Positions 1 through 5,253 of a stretch of DNA of 5,259 nucleotides are shown here, piece by piece. Under the pieces are notes generated by a model. The model was not told where the DNA came from and did no database searches. It saw only the letters and a list, made by a program, of their open reading frames with translations. The DNA is from Thermoplasmata archaeon. GTDB lineage: Archaea > Thermoplasmatota > E2 > UBA9212. Position 1 is the first letter of the stretch; every line of letters starts with the position of its first letter. The position numbers were made by a program, and so were the translations under genes. The stretch is from the NCBI GenBank assembly GCA_013329495.1, contig DUKC01000083.1, positions 1 through 5,259 on the forward strand, read 5' to 3'.

Positions 1-52
1 CTATTCTAGCTAAGAGTTTTTATACGAAAGGGAGTAAGTCCAGATTGTTTTT

Positions 53-58
53 AAAAAA
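53..58 (-). terminator. Oligo-T terminator after srp54
   Basis: Nine bases past the srp54 TGA stop, the minus strand carries a run of six T (part of TTATTTTTTAAAAA). Archaeal RNA polymerase terminates at short oligo-T tracts without needing a hairpin, so this is a plausible 3' end. The evidence is composition and position only. About 30 bp further on, the minus strand has TATAAAAA (17-24), which could be the TATA box of the next gene outside the window. Confidence 0.4.
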
Positions 59-66
59 TAAGGAGA

Positions 67-1398
67 TCATTCTGAGCCAAATTGCTTTGCCAAAGCTCTT
101 TGCATCCTTTTGTTGCCCTTCATCCCTTTCATCATTTTCTTCGACTTGCTGTAATACCTAAGCAACTGCCTTACATCACTAGTCTCGACCCCAGCACCAC
201 GCGCTATTCTGGTAACTTGAGACGATTTAACTTCGACCGGATTCTCTTTCTCTTTTTGGGTCATCGAGTCCATAATGACCTTGAACTTCTTCAGTTGCCG
301 CTGTAGTTTTTCGACATCTCCGGTTCCAACTCTTTGGGTTAGCCCGCTCGGCAGCATGTCAAAAATTTTGTTTAAAGGCCCCATTGACGAAAGAGATTCC
401 ATCTGATCGTACAAATCTTGCAACGTAAATTTTCCTTGGGCCATGTGTTTGGCTGCAACTTTCGCTTGTTCTTTAACTTCCACTTCTTTTGCCTTTTCCA
501 GTAAGGACTTCAGATCTCCCATTCCCAACAATCTAGATATGAATCTGTCGGGTTCAAATTTCTCAAGATCTTCTAGCTTTTCACCTGTCCCAACAAAAGC
601 AATTGGGACTTTGGTTGCAGCTACTGCGGATAGTGCTCCTCCTCCCTTAGCAGTTCCGTCGAGTTTGGTCAAGATAACCCCAGTCAAGTCTATTGCTTCA
701 TGAAATGCCAGAGCATGAGACCCCGCTTGCTGGCCCATCGTCGCATCAACTACCAAAATCTTTTCCTGGGGTTTGGCCGCCTTTTCAATGGCTTTCATCT
801 CATCTATCAATTCTTTGTCAAGCTTGTCTCTTCCCGCGGTATCTACAATAATTAAGTCTGCCTGGCGCTTTAGCTTTTCAATTCCATTTTTGACAATTTT
901 TTCTGGCTTGAGTTTTGAAGACATCTCTTCGTAAATCGAAATGTTTGTCTGCTTTGCAAGCTGGGCCAGCTGATCAAAGGCAGCGGGTCTGTGAACATCT
1001 CCAGCAATAAACGCCGGCCTCAATCCCTTTTTTTGGAAGTATTTGGCGATCTTGGCGCATGTCGTTGTTTTTCCTTGGCCGTACAATCCCACCATAAGCA
1101 TGACCTGGGGTTTTAGGCTAATTTCTTTTCTCTCTCCCAAAATTTTTACAAGTTCTTGATAGAGAATCCTTACCGTATGCTCCTGACTCGACATGCCTGC
1201 AGGAGGTTTCTCTTCGAGGGCTCTCTTCTCTATCTTTTGTGTCAGTTCGAACACCAGTTTTACCTGCACATCCGCTTGAAGAAGACTTCTCTGCAACTCT
1301 CGAGTAACCTCATTGATAAGCTTCTTGTTCACATGAATTGCATTTGCAATTCTGTTGATGGTGCCTCTCAATGATCCGCCGAGCTTTTCAAGAACCAT
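67..1398 (-). CDS. srp54: Signal recognition particle GTPase SRP54 (archaeal type)
   Basis: The protein subunit of SRP binds 7S RNA and signal peptides and delivers ribosomes to the membrane receptor FtsY through paired GTPase domains. The 443 residues are full length for the family. Residues 1-90 form the helical N domain. The G domain (about 98-295) shows the P-loop GLYGQGKTT (104-112), DVHRPAA (134-140), DTAGR (186-190), TKLD (244-247) and KGGGA (251-255). The C-terminal Met-rich M domain (about 310-443) carries KFKVIMDSMT and the RNA-binding RIARGAG (398-403) near SKKMMKGM. It aligns by eye with Thermococcales SRP54 throughout. The start MVLEKLG matches the archaeal N terminus; the ATG has no SD and lies about 28 bp below a TATA box, so translation is probably leaderless. 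Oddities: Tyr-Gln replaces the usual Gln-Ser/Thr in the P-loop, and His sits where Tyr or Trp is common in DxxRPxA. It is a single-gene unit in this window. Function is near certain; DPANN affiliation is inference. Confidence 0.97.
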   Translation of the reverse strand: MVLEKLGGSLRGTINRIANAIHVNKKLINEVTRELQRSLLQADVQVKLVFELTQKIEKRALEEKPPAGMSSQEHTVRILYQELVKILGERKEISLKPQVMLMVGLYGQGKTTTCAKIAKYFQKKGLRPAFIAGDVHRPAAFDQLAQLAKQTNISIYEEMSSKLKPEKIVKNGIEKLKRQADLIIVDTAGRDKLDKELIDEMKAIEKAAKPQEKILVVDATMGQQAGSHALAFHEAIDLTGVILTKLDGTAKGGGALSAVAATKVPIAFVGTGEKLEDLEKFEPDRFISRLLGMGDLKSLLEKAKEVEVKEQAKVAAKHMAQGKFTLQDLYDQMESLSSMGPLNKIFDMLPSGLTQRVGTGDVEKLQRQLKKFKVIMDSMTQKEKENPVEVKSSQVTRIARGAGVETSDVRQLLRYYSKSKKMMKGMKGNKRMQRALAKQFGSE

Positions 1399-1421
1399 AT
1401 GGCTGTTAATGCAAAAGGTTA

Positions 1422-1435
1422 CTTATATATTTTTA
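1422..1435 (-). promoter_or_regulatory. srp54 archaeal promoter (BRE + TATA box)
   Basis: On the minus strand the sequence reads TAAAAATATATAAG: a purine-rich BRE-like stretch followed by TATATAAG. Its centre is about 28 bp upstream of the srp54 ATG. Archaeal transcription starts about 25-27 bp below the box, so the transcript should begin within a few bases of the start codon. The bases just before the ATG (AACAGCCAT) lack an SD, consistent with a leaderless mRNA. Confidence 0.7.
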
Positions 1436-1539
1436 TGATGAGAATAAAAAACAATCTCATCTCTTTGATGCTGGTGCTATTAATGATTCTCGGATTGCCA
1501 TCCTTCGTTGGGATTGGTGACTGGGGCATATTTGAATAA
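1435..1539 (+). CDS. Possible micro-ORF, 34 aa, signal-peptide-like
   Basis: This short frame starts with two ATG codons and ends at TAA. Its product begins with basic MMRIKNN (1-7), followed by a hydrophobic stretch at 8-27 (SLMLVLLMILGL within it) and a short tail GDWGIFE. That is the layout of a signal peptide or a single membrane-spanning peptide. It could be a real membrane micro-protein, the 5' remnant of a secreted protein gene, or chance. Against it: no good SD (AAAGG lies too far upstream), no TATA at the leaderless distance, and overlap with the opposite-strand srp54 promoter. I do not recognise a family. Confidence 0.2.
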   Translation: MMRIKNNLISLMLVLLMILGLPSFVGIGDWGIFE

Positions 1540-1579
1540 AGATCTAGTAGTTCATAGTTCAAATGGATGATATTTGCAG

Positions 1580-1621
1580 GCCACTTTCTATTGAGGAATA
1601 TCGAAATCGTTATAGAGTGGC
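1580..1621. repeat. Imperfect inverted repeat in the intergenic spacer
   Basis: The arms 1580-1590 (GCCACTTTCTA) and 1611-1621 (TATAGAGTGGC) can pair at 10 of 11 positions as plus-strand RNA, including one G-U wobble, with a 20-nt loop. As minus-strand RNA, 9 of 11 positions pair. It may be a hairpin of a small RNA or a leader, or chance. The minus-strand TTTAAAAAG box at 1651-1659 would place a transcription start near 1629, just upstream of the hairpin. Confidence 0.35.
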
Positions 1622-1724
1622 GATCTGGCACACGTAAAATCCCTACAGAGCTTTTTAAACTTCAAAGGAGCGTGGCGTTGGCTGATGTTGTTTGGAAGGG
1701 AACTACACACTAACAAAGACACAG

Positions 1725-1751
1725 AAAAAATAAAAAGCACATAAGAAAAAA
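1725..1751 (-). terminator. Oligo-T terminator after the dehydrogenase operon
   Basis: Downstream of the last operon gene, the minus strand carries three T tracts of six, five and six bases within 27 bp, starting six bases past the TAG stop. Clustered oligo-T tracts are the usual intrinsic termination signal of archaeal RNA polymerase. This fits the end of a four-gene transcript and separates it from srp54, which has its own promoter. Confidence 0.6.
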
Positions 1752-1757
1752 CTCGAG

Positions 1758-2897
1758 CTATCCTATCTTCAGTGCCACCTCTCTCAGCTCCCCTCTCTCG
1801 ATTCTGTATGGATCATAATACTCCAAATCAATCGAACTTTTTCCATTAACCATAAGTTCAGCCATTGATTTGCCTACCACTGGCCCCATCATATATCCAT
1901 GCCCGCTATAACCTGCCGCGAGGTAATGGCCTTCCAGCTTGAATTCTCCAAGAAGAGGGTTGTTATCCGGGGTCATTGCGTAATATCCTGCCCAATGCCT
2001 TATTATCCTTATTTGGTCCAGGCAAGGCATTATTCGGGTAAATATTTTTGCAATTCTTTCTTCAAAGTCTAACGATTCGTCCATGCTGTAGGTTGTTTTT
2101 TCTGTTGGGGGCGTTTCAACCCCACCAACAATTCCTCCATCCTTGGTCTGGGTGAAATAAGCGTTAGCGTATTTTGGGGCAATCACCATGGGGTCCACCT
2201 CCCCTGTCTTCAAGGGCTCTGTTATAACCGCCTGGTGCCTGAAGGGAGCAATAGGAATTTTGATTCCCATCATATCTCCTATCTTGGGAGCCCATCCTCC
2301 TGCTGCATTCAGTACTGTTTCGGTTTCTATCTTATCTTTTGACGTTTTTACGGCTTTTATGCTTTTTCCTTCCACACCAACACCGATAACTTCCGTTTTT
2401 TGCATAATCCCTATTTCAGTGTTGCCCAACCATTTTTTAAGAGCGAAAACAACATCAAAAGGATCCGCTTTTCCATCTTTTTGGTTGAATGTGCCTCCGG
2501 CGAGTTTGGATGCATCTATATATGCGTTGATATCTTTTATTTGACTTGGCGACACTGTTTGGGTTGGAACGCCTACAGAATTCTGTAATCTTCTTATCTC
2601 CCTGAACTTTTCCAGCTCCTCCTCATCATAATGCAGGTACAGATACCCCCCCTGGTTAAAATCAAATTTCAGTTCTTTTGCCAATTCACCCCACATTTTG
2701 ATTGATTGTCGCATATCCTCTATATTCTTCTTATTATCAAACTGAGCCCTTATGCCCGATCCACAGCGCCCTGTTGAACCGTATCCCACAAATTCCTTCT
2801 CCAAAATCACGACATCTTCAAATCCTTTCTTTGAAAGGAAATAGGCTGTGAATAAGCCCGTAACTCCCCCACCGATTATCACTATCTCTTTCCTCAT
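1758..2897 (-). CDS. FAD-dependent dehydrogenase, proline dehydrogenase beta (PdhB)-like, DAO family
   Basis: This is the probable catalytic subunit, oxidising an imino or secondary amino acid with FAD and passing electrons to its partners. The 379 residues form one DAO/glycine-oxidase fold. GGGVTG (9-14) and the acidic E33 form the N-terminal FAD site; GSTGRCGSGIR (40-50) follows. DGKADP (141-146), NAAGGW (197-202), HQAVITEP (221-228), WAGYYAMTPDNNPLLG (302-317), GYSGHGYMMGP (329-339) and the tail YDPYRIERGEL (361-371) follow in order. From memory these blocks match the beta subunit of Pyrococcus/Thermococcus dye-linked L-proline dehydrogenase closely, better than DadA, HcnC or sarcosine oxidase beta. 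The ATG overlaps the preceding stop (ATGA) with no strong SD, so translation is probably coupled. No signal peptide or membrane segment is seen; it is likely cytoplasmic. Substrate remains inferred: proline, hydroxyproline, sarcosine or an opine are possible. Confidence 0.9.
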   Translation of the reverse strand: MRKEIVIIGGGVTGLFTAYFLSKKGFEDVVILEKEFVGYGSTGRCGSGIRAQFDNKKNIEDMRQSIKMWGELAKELKFDFNQGGYLYLHYDEEELEKFREIRRLQNSVGVPTQTVSPSQIKDINAYIDASKLAGGTFNQKDGKADPFDVVFALKKWLGNTEIGIMQKTEVIGVGVEGKSIKAVKTSKDKIETETVLNAAGGWAPKIGDMMGIKIPIAPFRHQAVITEPLKTGEVDPMVIAPKYANAYFTQTKDGGIVGGVETPPTEKTTYSMDESLDFEERIAKIFTRIMPCLDQIRIIRHWAGYYAMTPDNNPLLGEFKLEGHYLAAGYSGHGYMMGPVVGKSMAELMVNGKSSIDLEYYDPYRIERGELREVALKIG

Positions 2898-3178
2898 TTT
2901 TCTTTATTTTTTTCTTTCCCGATCAAAGAATGTATGGGCAAAGGCATTAATGGGGCTCTCGTTCTCGGAACTTTTATCTCTTCAATTGGCTTTCCTGTTT
3001 TTTCGGCAAGAATTTTTCTAACCAATGGCATGCACGTTCTTCCCTGGCACGCTCCCATTCCAATCCTGAGATGTTTTCTGAGCGATTCAAGGTCCGTTAA
3101 CCCCTCATCAATTGCTAACTCTATCTCTTCTTCAGTCACATCGTTACATCTGCAAACAATCTTTTCGTTTTTTGCCAT
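2894..3178 (-). CDS. BFD-type [2Fe-2S] protein, PdhX-like small subunit
   Basis: This is a small electron-transfer subunit. Four cysteines, C9 and C11 (CRC) plus C44 and C49 (GACQGRTC), give the C-x-C-x32-C-x4-C spacing of the bacterioferritin-associated ferredoxin (BFD) [2Fe-2S] fold, within 94 residues. The helical part between them (TEEEIELAIDEGLTDLES) is typical. After the fold, the stretch VPRTRAPLMPLP (70-81) resembles the arginine/proline-rich tail that follows BFD domains fused to the C terminus of HcnB and PDH1-alpha proteins; here the domain is a separate gene. It starts 4 nt after the ferredoxin stop with a weak SD-like AGGTAGGT, and its TGA overlaps the ATG of the FAD dehydrogenase gene. 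It probably lies between the two flavoprotein subunits in the complex. Family assignment is strong; exact electron route is inferred. Confidence 0.9.
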   Translation of the reverse strand: MAKNEKIVCRCNDVTEEEIELAIDEGLTDLESLRKHLRIGMGACQGRTCMPLVRKILAEKTGKPIEEIKVPRTRAPLMPLPIHSLIGKEKNKEK

Positions 3179-3182
3179 TTAC

Positions 3183-3671
3183 CTACCTATTTTTTCTTTT
3201 TATGTTTCTTATCTTGTTTCCCAATTTCTTTTCCACTTCGACTGTTATAACCGTTGTATCACCCATTGACTTTTCTCTGGACAAAACTCTAACCATTGTC
3301 CCTTCCCCTACTTCTTCTCCCTTCCTGTTTAAAACAATAACCTTTTCCCCTTTTTTGGGTAAGGGCAAAAACTCATACGGCAGTGTCACCCTGCACCCAT
3401 CTCCCTTGAATTGCAGCAGGAATATAGCCAATCCAGGACATTTTTGAACGCACAGCCCACAACCATTGCACAGATCGAAGTTGACTTTAGGCAATGCATT
3501 TAAGTTTTCCAATTCGATCGCCCCATTTGGGCAGCTCACCTTGCAGGGATCACACGGAATCTCTTGAGGACACTCTATGATTGCCGCTGATCCCTTTTTC
3601 AATCTCTCCCATGAGGGCAGTTCAACCTCACTTTCTTCCAGGTATCCTTTCTTTTCCCACTCACTTTTCAT
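3183..3671 (-). CDS. Two-cluster [4Fe-4S] ferredoxin subunit, PdhF-like, with C-terminal extension
   Basis: This is an electron-transfer subunit of 162 residues. The first motif is C34-x5-C40-x2-C43-x3-C47-P, a slightly stretched version of the usual spacing. The second is the classic C68-x2-C71-x2-C74-x3-C78-P. Together they can ligate two [4Fe-4S] clusters as in bacterial-type ferredoxins. The 33-residue N-terminal lead (VELPSWERL) probably contacts a partner. Residues 88-150 form a Cys-poor, Gly/Val-rich, probably beta-stranded segment with a single C93; residues 151-162 are a basic tail with six Lys/Arg. I cannot assign that C-terminal part to a domain. The ATG overlaps the upstream TGA (ATGA), preceded by a good SD, GAGGTGG, inside the end of the alpha gene. 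In archaeal proline dehydrogenase clusters a gene of this kind occupies this same second place. Confidence 0.88.
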   Translation of the reverse strand: MKSEWEKKGYLEESEVELPSWERLKKGSAAIIECPQEIPCDPCKVSCPNGAIELENLNALPKVNFDLCNGCGLCVQKCPGLAIFLLQFKGDGCRVTLPYEFLPLPKKGEKVIVLNRKGEEVGEGTMVRVLSREKSMGDTTVITVEVEKKLGNKIRNIKRKNR

Positions 3672-5083
3672 CTGCCCACCTCTTTCAGCCCTTCTCTTAC
3701 ATGAACGTAGAAAGGTCCTTTTCTCAATTCTTCTAATTCTTTTTTCGCTTCCTCTATCCGTTTCCTTTCGGCCTTTCCTCCAAAGCCGAGTCTTAGAGAT
3801 GCTGAATATCCCGCTATTTCTCCCTCAAGCATTGCGGTCGTCGCCTCTTCCACGCCTGACGCATCTCCCGCAACCCATATGCCCTTTTTGCTTGTTTCCA
3901 AGTTTTCATCCCTAAGAGCGGCCCATCCGCCAAGCTTTGGTACAAATTTTATTTCACATCCAGCCTGGTCAGGCAATCTGTAATCTGGCGAGAGACCGAC
4001 AGCCAAGGCAACCGCATCGACTTTCAAAGTTTTTTCACTTCCTTTTACTATACCCTTCCCGTCTACTCTTGCAATTACGGCTCTCTCAACCCTATTTCTT
4101 CCTTCAACTCTCAGCACTGTGTGGCTTATTAAAATGGGGACTCCTTGGCGCATCAATTTTGCGGCATGAACAAAATATCCTCCAACTTTTGGCATTGCCT
4201 CCACCACCGCCTTCACATTCACCCCTGCCTGAAGCAGCTGGTACGAAACAATCAGGCCAACATTTCCCGCTCCAACCATCAAGAGATCATCCCCTGGTTT
4301 CACTCCATACTGGTTCATTAAGGTTTGCACCCCCCCAGCTCCGTAGACTCCTGGCAAATCATTGTTTTCAAACATGATCATCCTCTCCTGCGCTCCAGTT
4401 GCAACTATAATCCCCTTTGGATGAATTTTTTTGAGCTTTTCTCCTCTTTTATAGATCCCGACAATTCTTCTTTCGTAGATCCCAACAGCACTTGAACTTG
4501 TCATTACCTCGATTCGCTCCGACCTTCTTACCTCATCAGTCAGCTCCTCTCCTATTCTTATCCCTCTTACTCCCGCCCACTGCTTCTCAGAGCCAAAGAA
4601 TTTGTGGGTCTGTTTGAGGAGCTGCCCTCCCAAATAAGGATTTTCGTCTACTAAGGTTACGTTGACTCCAGTTCTTCCACATGCCAGAGCAGCTCTTAGT
4701 CCTGCGGGTCCCCCGCCGATAACCAGCACATCAGTTTCTCTTACAGGCAAAAACTCAATCTTAGGTTTTTTTTTGCTTGGAGTCAATCCTCCCCAACCTT
4801 TTTGCTCCTTTATTCTCATCCCATCCTTTGCTAGGGTTATGCAAGTTCTAACGTTTGGTATTCCATTCACTTCCATCAGGCATGAGGAGCACTTTCCTAT
4901 TGCGCAATAAAATCCTCTTGGCCTTTGTTTTTTTTCGCTAACTCTAAATTCCCTTATTCCTCCCGCAAAAAGGGCGGCAGCTATTGTATCTCCCTCATAC
5001 GCTCTGATTGGCCTTTCTTCCAAATAAATGGTAATCTGTTTCCCCCTTTCAAAATCCAGAATTGGGTGCTCAGCAATTCTCAT
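3668..5083 (-). CDS. NAD(P)/FAD-dependent oxidoreductase with N-terminal [2Fe-2S] domain, PdhA/HcnAB-like alpha subunit
   Basis: This large subunit of a hetero-oligomeric amino-acid dehydrogenase probably receives electrons from the FAD catalytic subunit and passes them to an external acceptor. Residues 15-95 form a [2Fe-2S] fold of the Fer2_4/HcnA type, with C60-x4-C65-x2-C68-x12-C81. Residues 115-471 are a pyridine-nucleotide-disulfide-oxidoreductase-like domain: first dinucleotide site VIGGGPAG (121-128), D146-E147 ending the second strand, ATG (228-230), second site VGAGNVG (270-276), and GIWVAGDASG (401-410) near the flavin. It thus fuses HcnA-like and HcnB-like parts, but lacks the C-terminal BFD domain, which is a separate gene downstream. 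First gene of the operon; SD AGAGG lies 6 nt before the ATG. In Pyrococcus PDH1 the equivalent subunit binds ATP rather than a second flavin; whether NAD, FAD or ATP binds here is undecided. A nine-A run (about codons 103-106) and an eight-A run (about codons 50-52) are read through in frame. Confidence 0.9.
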   Translation of the reverse strand: MRIAEHPILDFERGKQITIYLEERPIRAYEGDTIAAALFAGGIREFRVSEKKQRPRGFYCAIGKCSSCLMEVNGIPNVRTCITLAKDGMRIKEQKGWGGLTPSKKKPKIEFLPVRETDVLVIGGGPAGLRAALACGRTGVNVTLVDENPYLGGQLLKQTHKFFGSEKQWAGVRGIRIGEELTDEVRRSERIEVMTSSSAVGIYERRIVGIYKRGEKLKKIHPKGIIVATGAQERMIMFENNDLPGVYGAGGVQTLMNQYGVKPGDDLLMVGAGNVGLIVSYQLLQAGVNVKAVVEAMPKVGGYFVHAAKLMRQGVPILISHTVLRVEGRNRVERAVIARVDGKGIVKGSEKTLKVDAVALAVGLSPDYRLPDQAGCEIKFVPKLGGWAALRDENLETSKKGIWVAGDASGVEEATTAMLEGEIAGYSASLRLGFGGKAERKRIEEAKKELEELRKGPFYVHVREGLKEVGR

Positions 5084-5089
5084 AATTGT

Positions 5090-5094
5090 CCTCT
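5090..5094 (-). promoter_or_regulatory. Ribosome binding site of the operon's first gene
   Basis: AGAGG on the minus strand is followed by six bases (ACAATT) and the ATG at 5083. This supports the chosen start and shows that this operon uses an SD-led mRNA, in contrast to the apparently leaderless srp54. Confidence 0.7.
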
Positions 5095-5110
5095 TCTCTA
5101 ATCAGTTATC

Positions 5111-5140
5111 TCAAGAGAAATAATTTCAAGAGAAATAATT
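5111..5140. repeat. Perfect 15-bp tandem duplication in the operon leader/promoter
   Basis: The unit TCAAGAGAAATAATT occurs twice head to tail (5111-5125 and 5126-5140) with no mismatch. It lies directly between the TATA-like box of the operon and its SD. Each copy sits in a small inverted motif (TCTC-AA-GAGA for the first, TTTC-AAGA-GAAA for the second). The position would suit a paired regulator site around the transcription start, but a recent slippage duplication explains it equally well. Confidence 0.8.
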
Positions 5141-5149
5141 ATAATATAT
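5138..5149 (-). promoter_or_regulatory. Putative TATA box of the dehydrogenase operon
   Basis: The minus strand reads ATATATTATAAT, an AT-only TATA-like element. A start about 26 bp below it would fall near 5117, inside the tandem repeat, giving a leader of about 33 nt that contains the SD. No separate BRE is obvious. The whole region is AT-rich, so the exact position is uncertain. Confidence 0.45.
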
Positions 5150-5246
5150 GTCATGTATAATTAATTTTTTCGCTGATGGCCTCATCACCGCCAAATTTTT
5201 CTCTTTGAATTGTCGTTACCTCCTTTAATTAAGTATCAAAAGCATC

Positions 5247-5253
5247 GGAGGAG
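5247..5253 (+). promoter_or_regulatory. SD-like site for a divergent gene starting beyond the window
   Basis: GGAGGAG on the plus strand is followed by six A up to the last base. This strong complement to the archaeal 16S rRNA 3' end would sit at the right distance from a start codon at or just after the window edge. The gene itself is not visible, so this is an inference from the SD alone. Confidence 0.4.

Larger units (their letters stand above)
1399..1757. other. Intergenic spacer between srp54 and the dehydrogenase operon
   Basis: This spacer of about 360 bp contains no confident gene. Its srp54 end holds the BRE/TATA promoter and its operon end holds oligo-T tracts. Between them lie an imperfect inverted repeat (1580-1621), a minus-strand TATA-like TTTAAAAAG (1651-1659), and two overlapping weak ORFs: a 34-codon plus-strand ORF resembling a signal peptide (1435-1539) and a 70-codon minus-strand GTG ORF (1419-1631). 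I saw no tRNA, rRNA, CRISPR or transposon end. Confidence 0.6.

Noticed and set aside
1540..1580. tRNA-like GTTCAAAT near 1558 and C/D-box-like GGATGAT near 1565
   Set aside because: No T-stem pairing, no acceptor stem, and the C box does not match RUGAUGA with a partnering D box.
1419..1631. 70-codon minus-strand ORF with GTG start in the spacer
   Set aside because: A TTTAAAAAG box lies about 25 bp upstream, which is suggestive, but the product has no recognisable feature, runs into the srp54 TATA box at its stop, and overlaps the more protein-like micro-ORF on the other strand.
2188..2544. 118-codon plus-strand ORF
   Set aside because: It lies wholly antisense to the FAD dehydrogenase gene, whose motifs are intact; it has no SD or family resemblance.
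2934..3447. Two overlapping 111-codon plus-strand ORFs
   Set aside because: Both are antisense to the BFD and ferredoxin genes, whose cysteine motifs prove the minus-strand frames.
3937..4377. 146-codon plus-strand ORF
   Set aside because: It is antisense to the alpha subunit and its Pro/Leu/His-rich composition is what a shadow frame gives.
1758..5083. hcnABC hydrogen cyanide synthase
   Set aside because: Domain types are shared, but HcnABC has three genes with HcnA and HcnB split and BFD fused to HcnB; the extra two-cluster ferredoxin and the PdhB-like motifs of the catalytic subunit fit the proline dehydrogenase type better.
5171..5190. Small hairpin TGATG-GCCT-CATCA as a terminator
   Set aside because: Only five pairs and no adjacent oligo-T on a strand with a gene to terminate.
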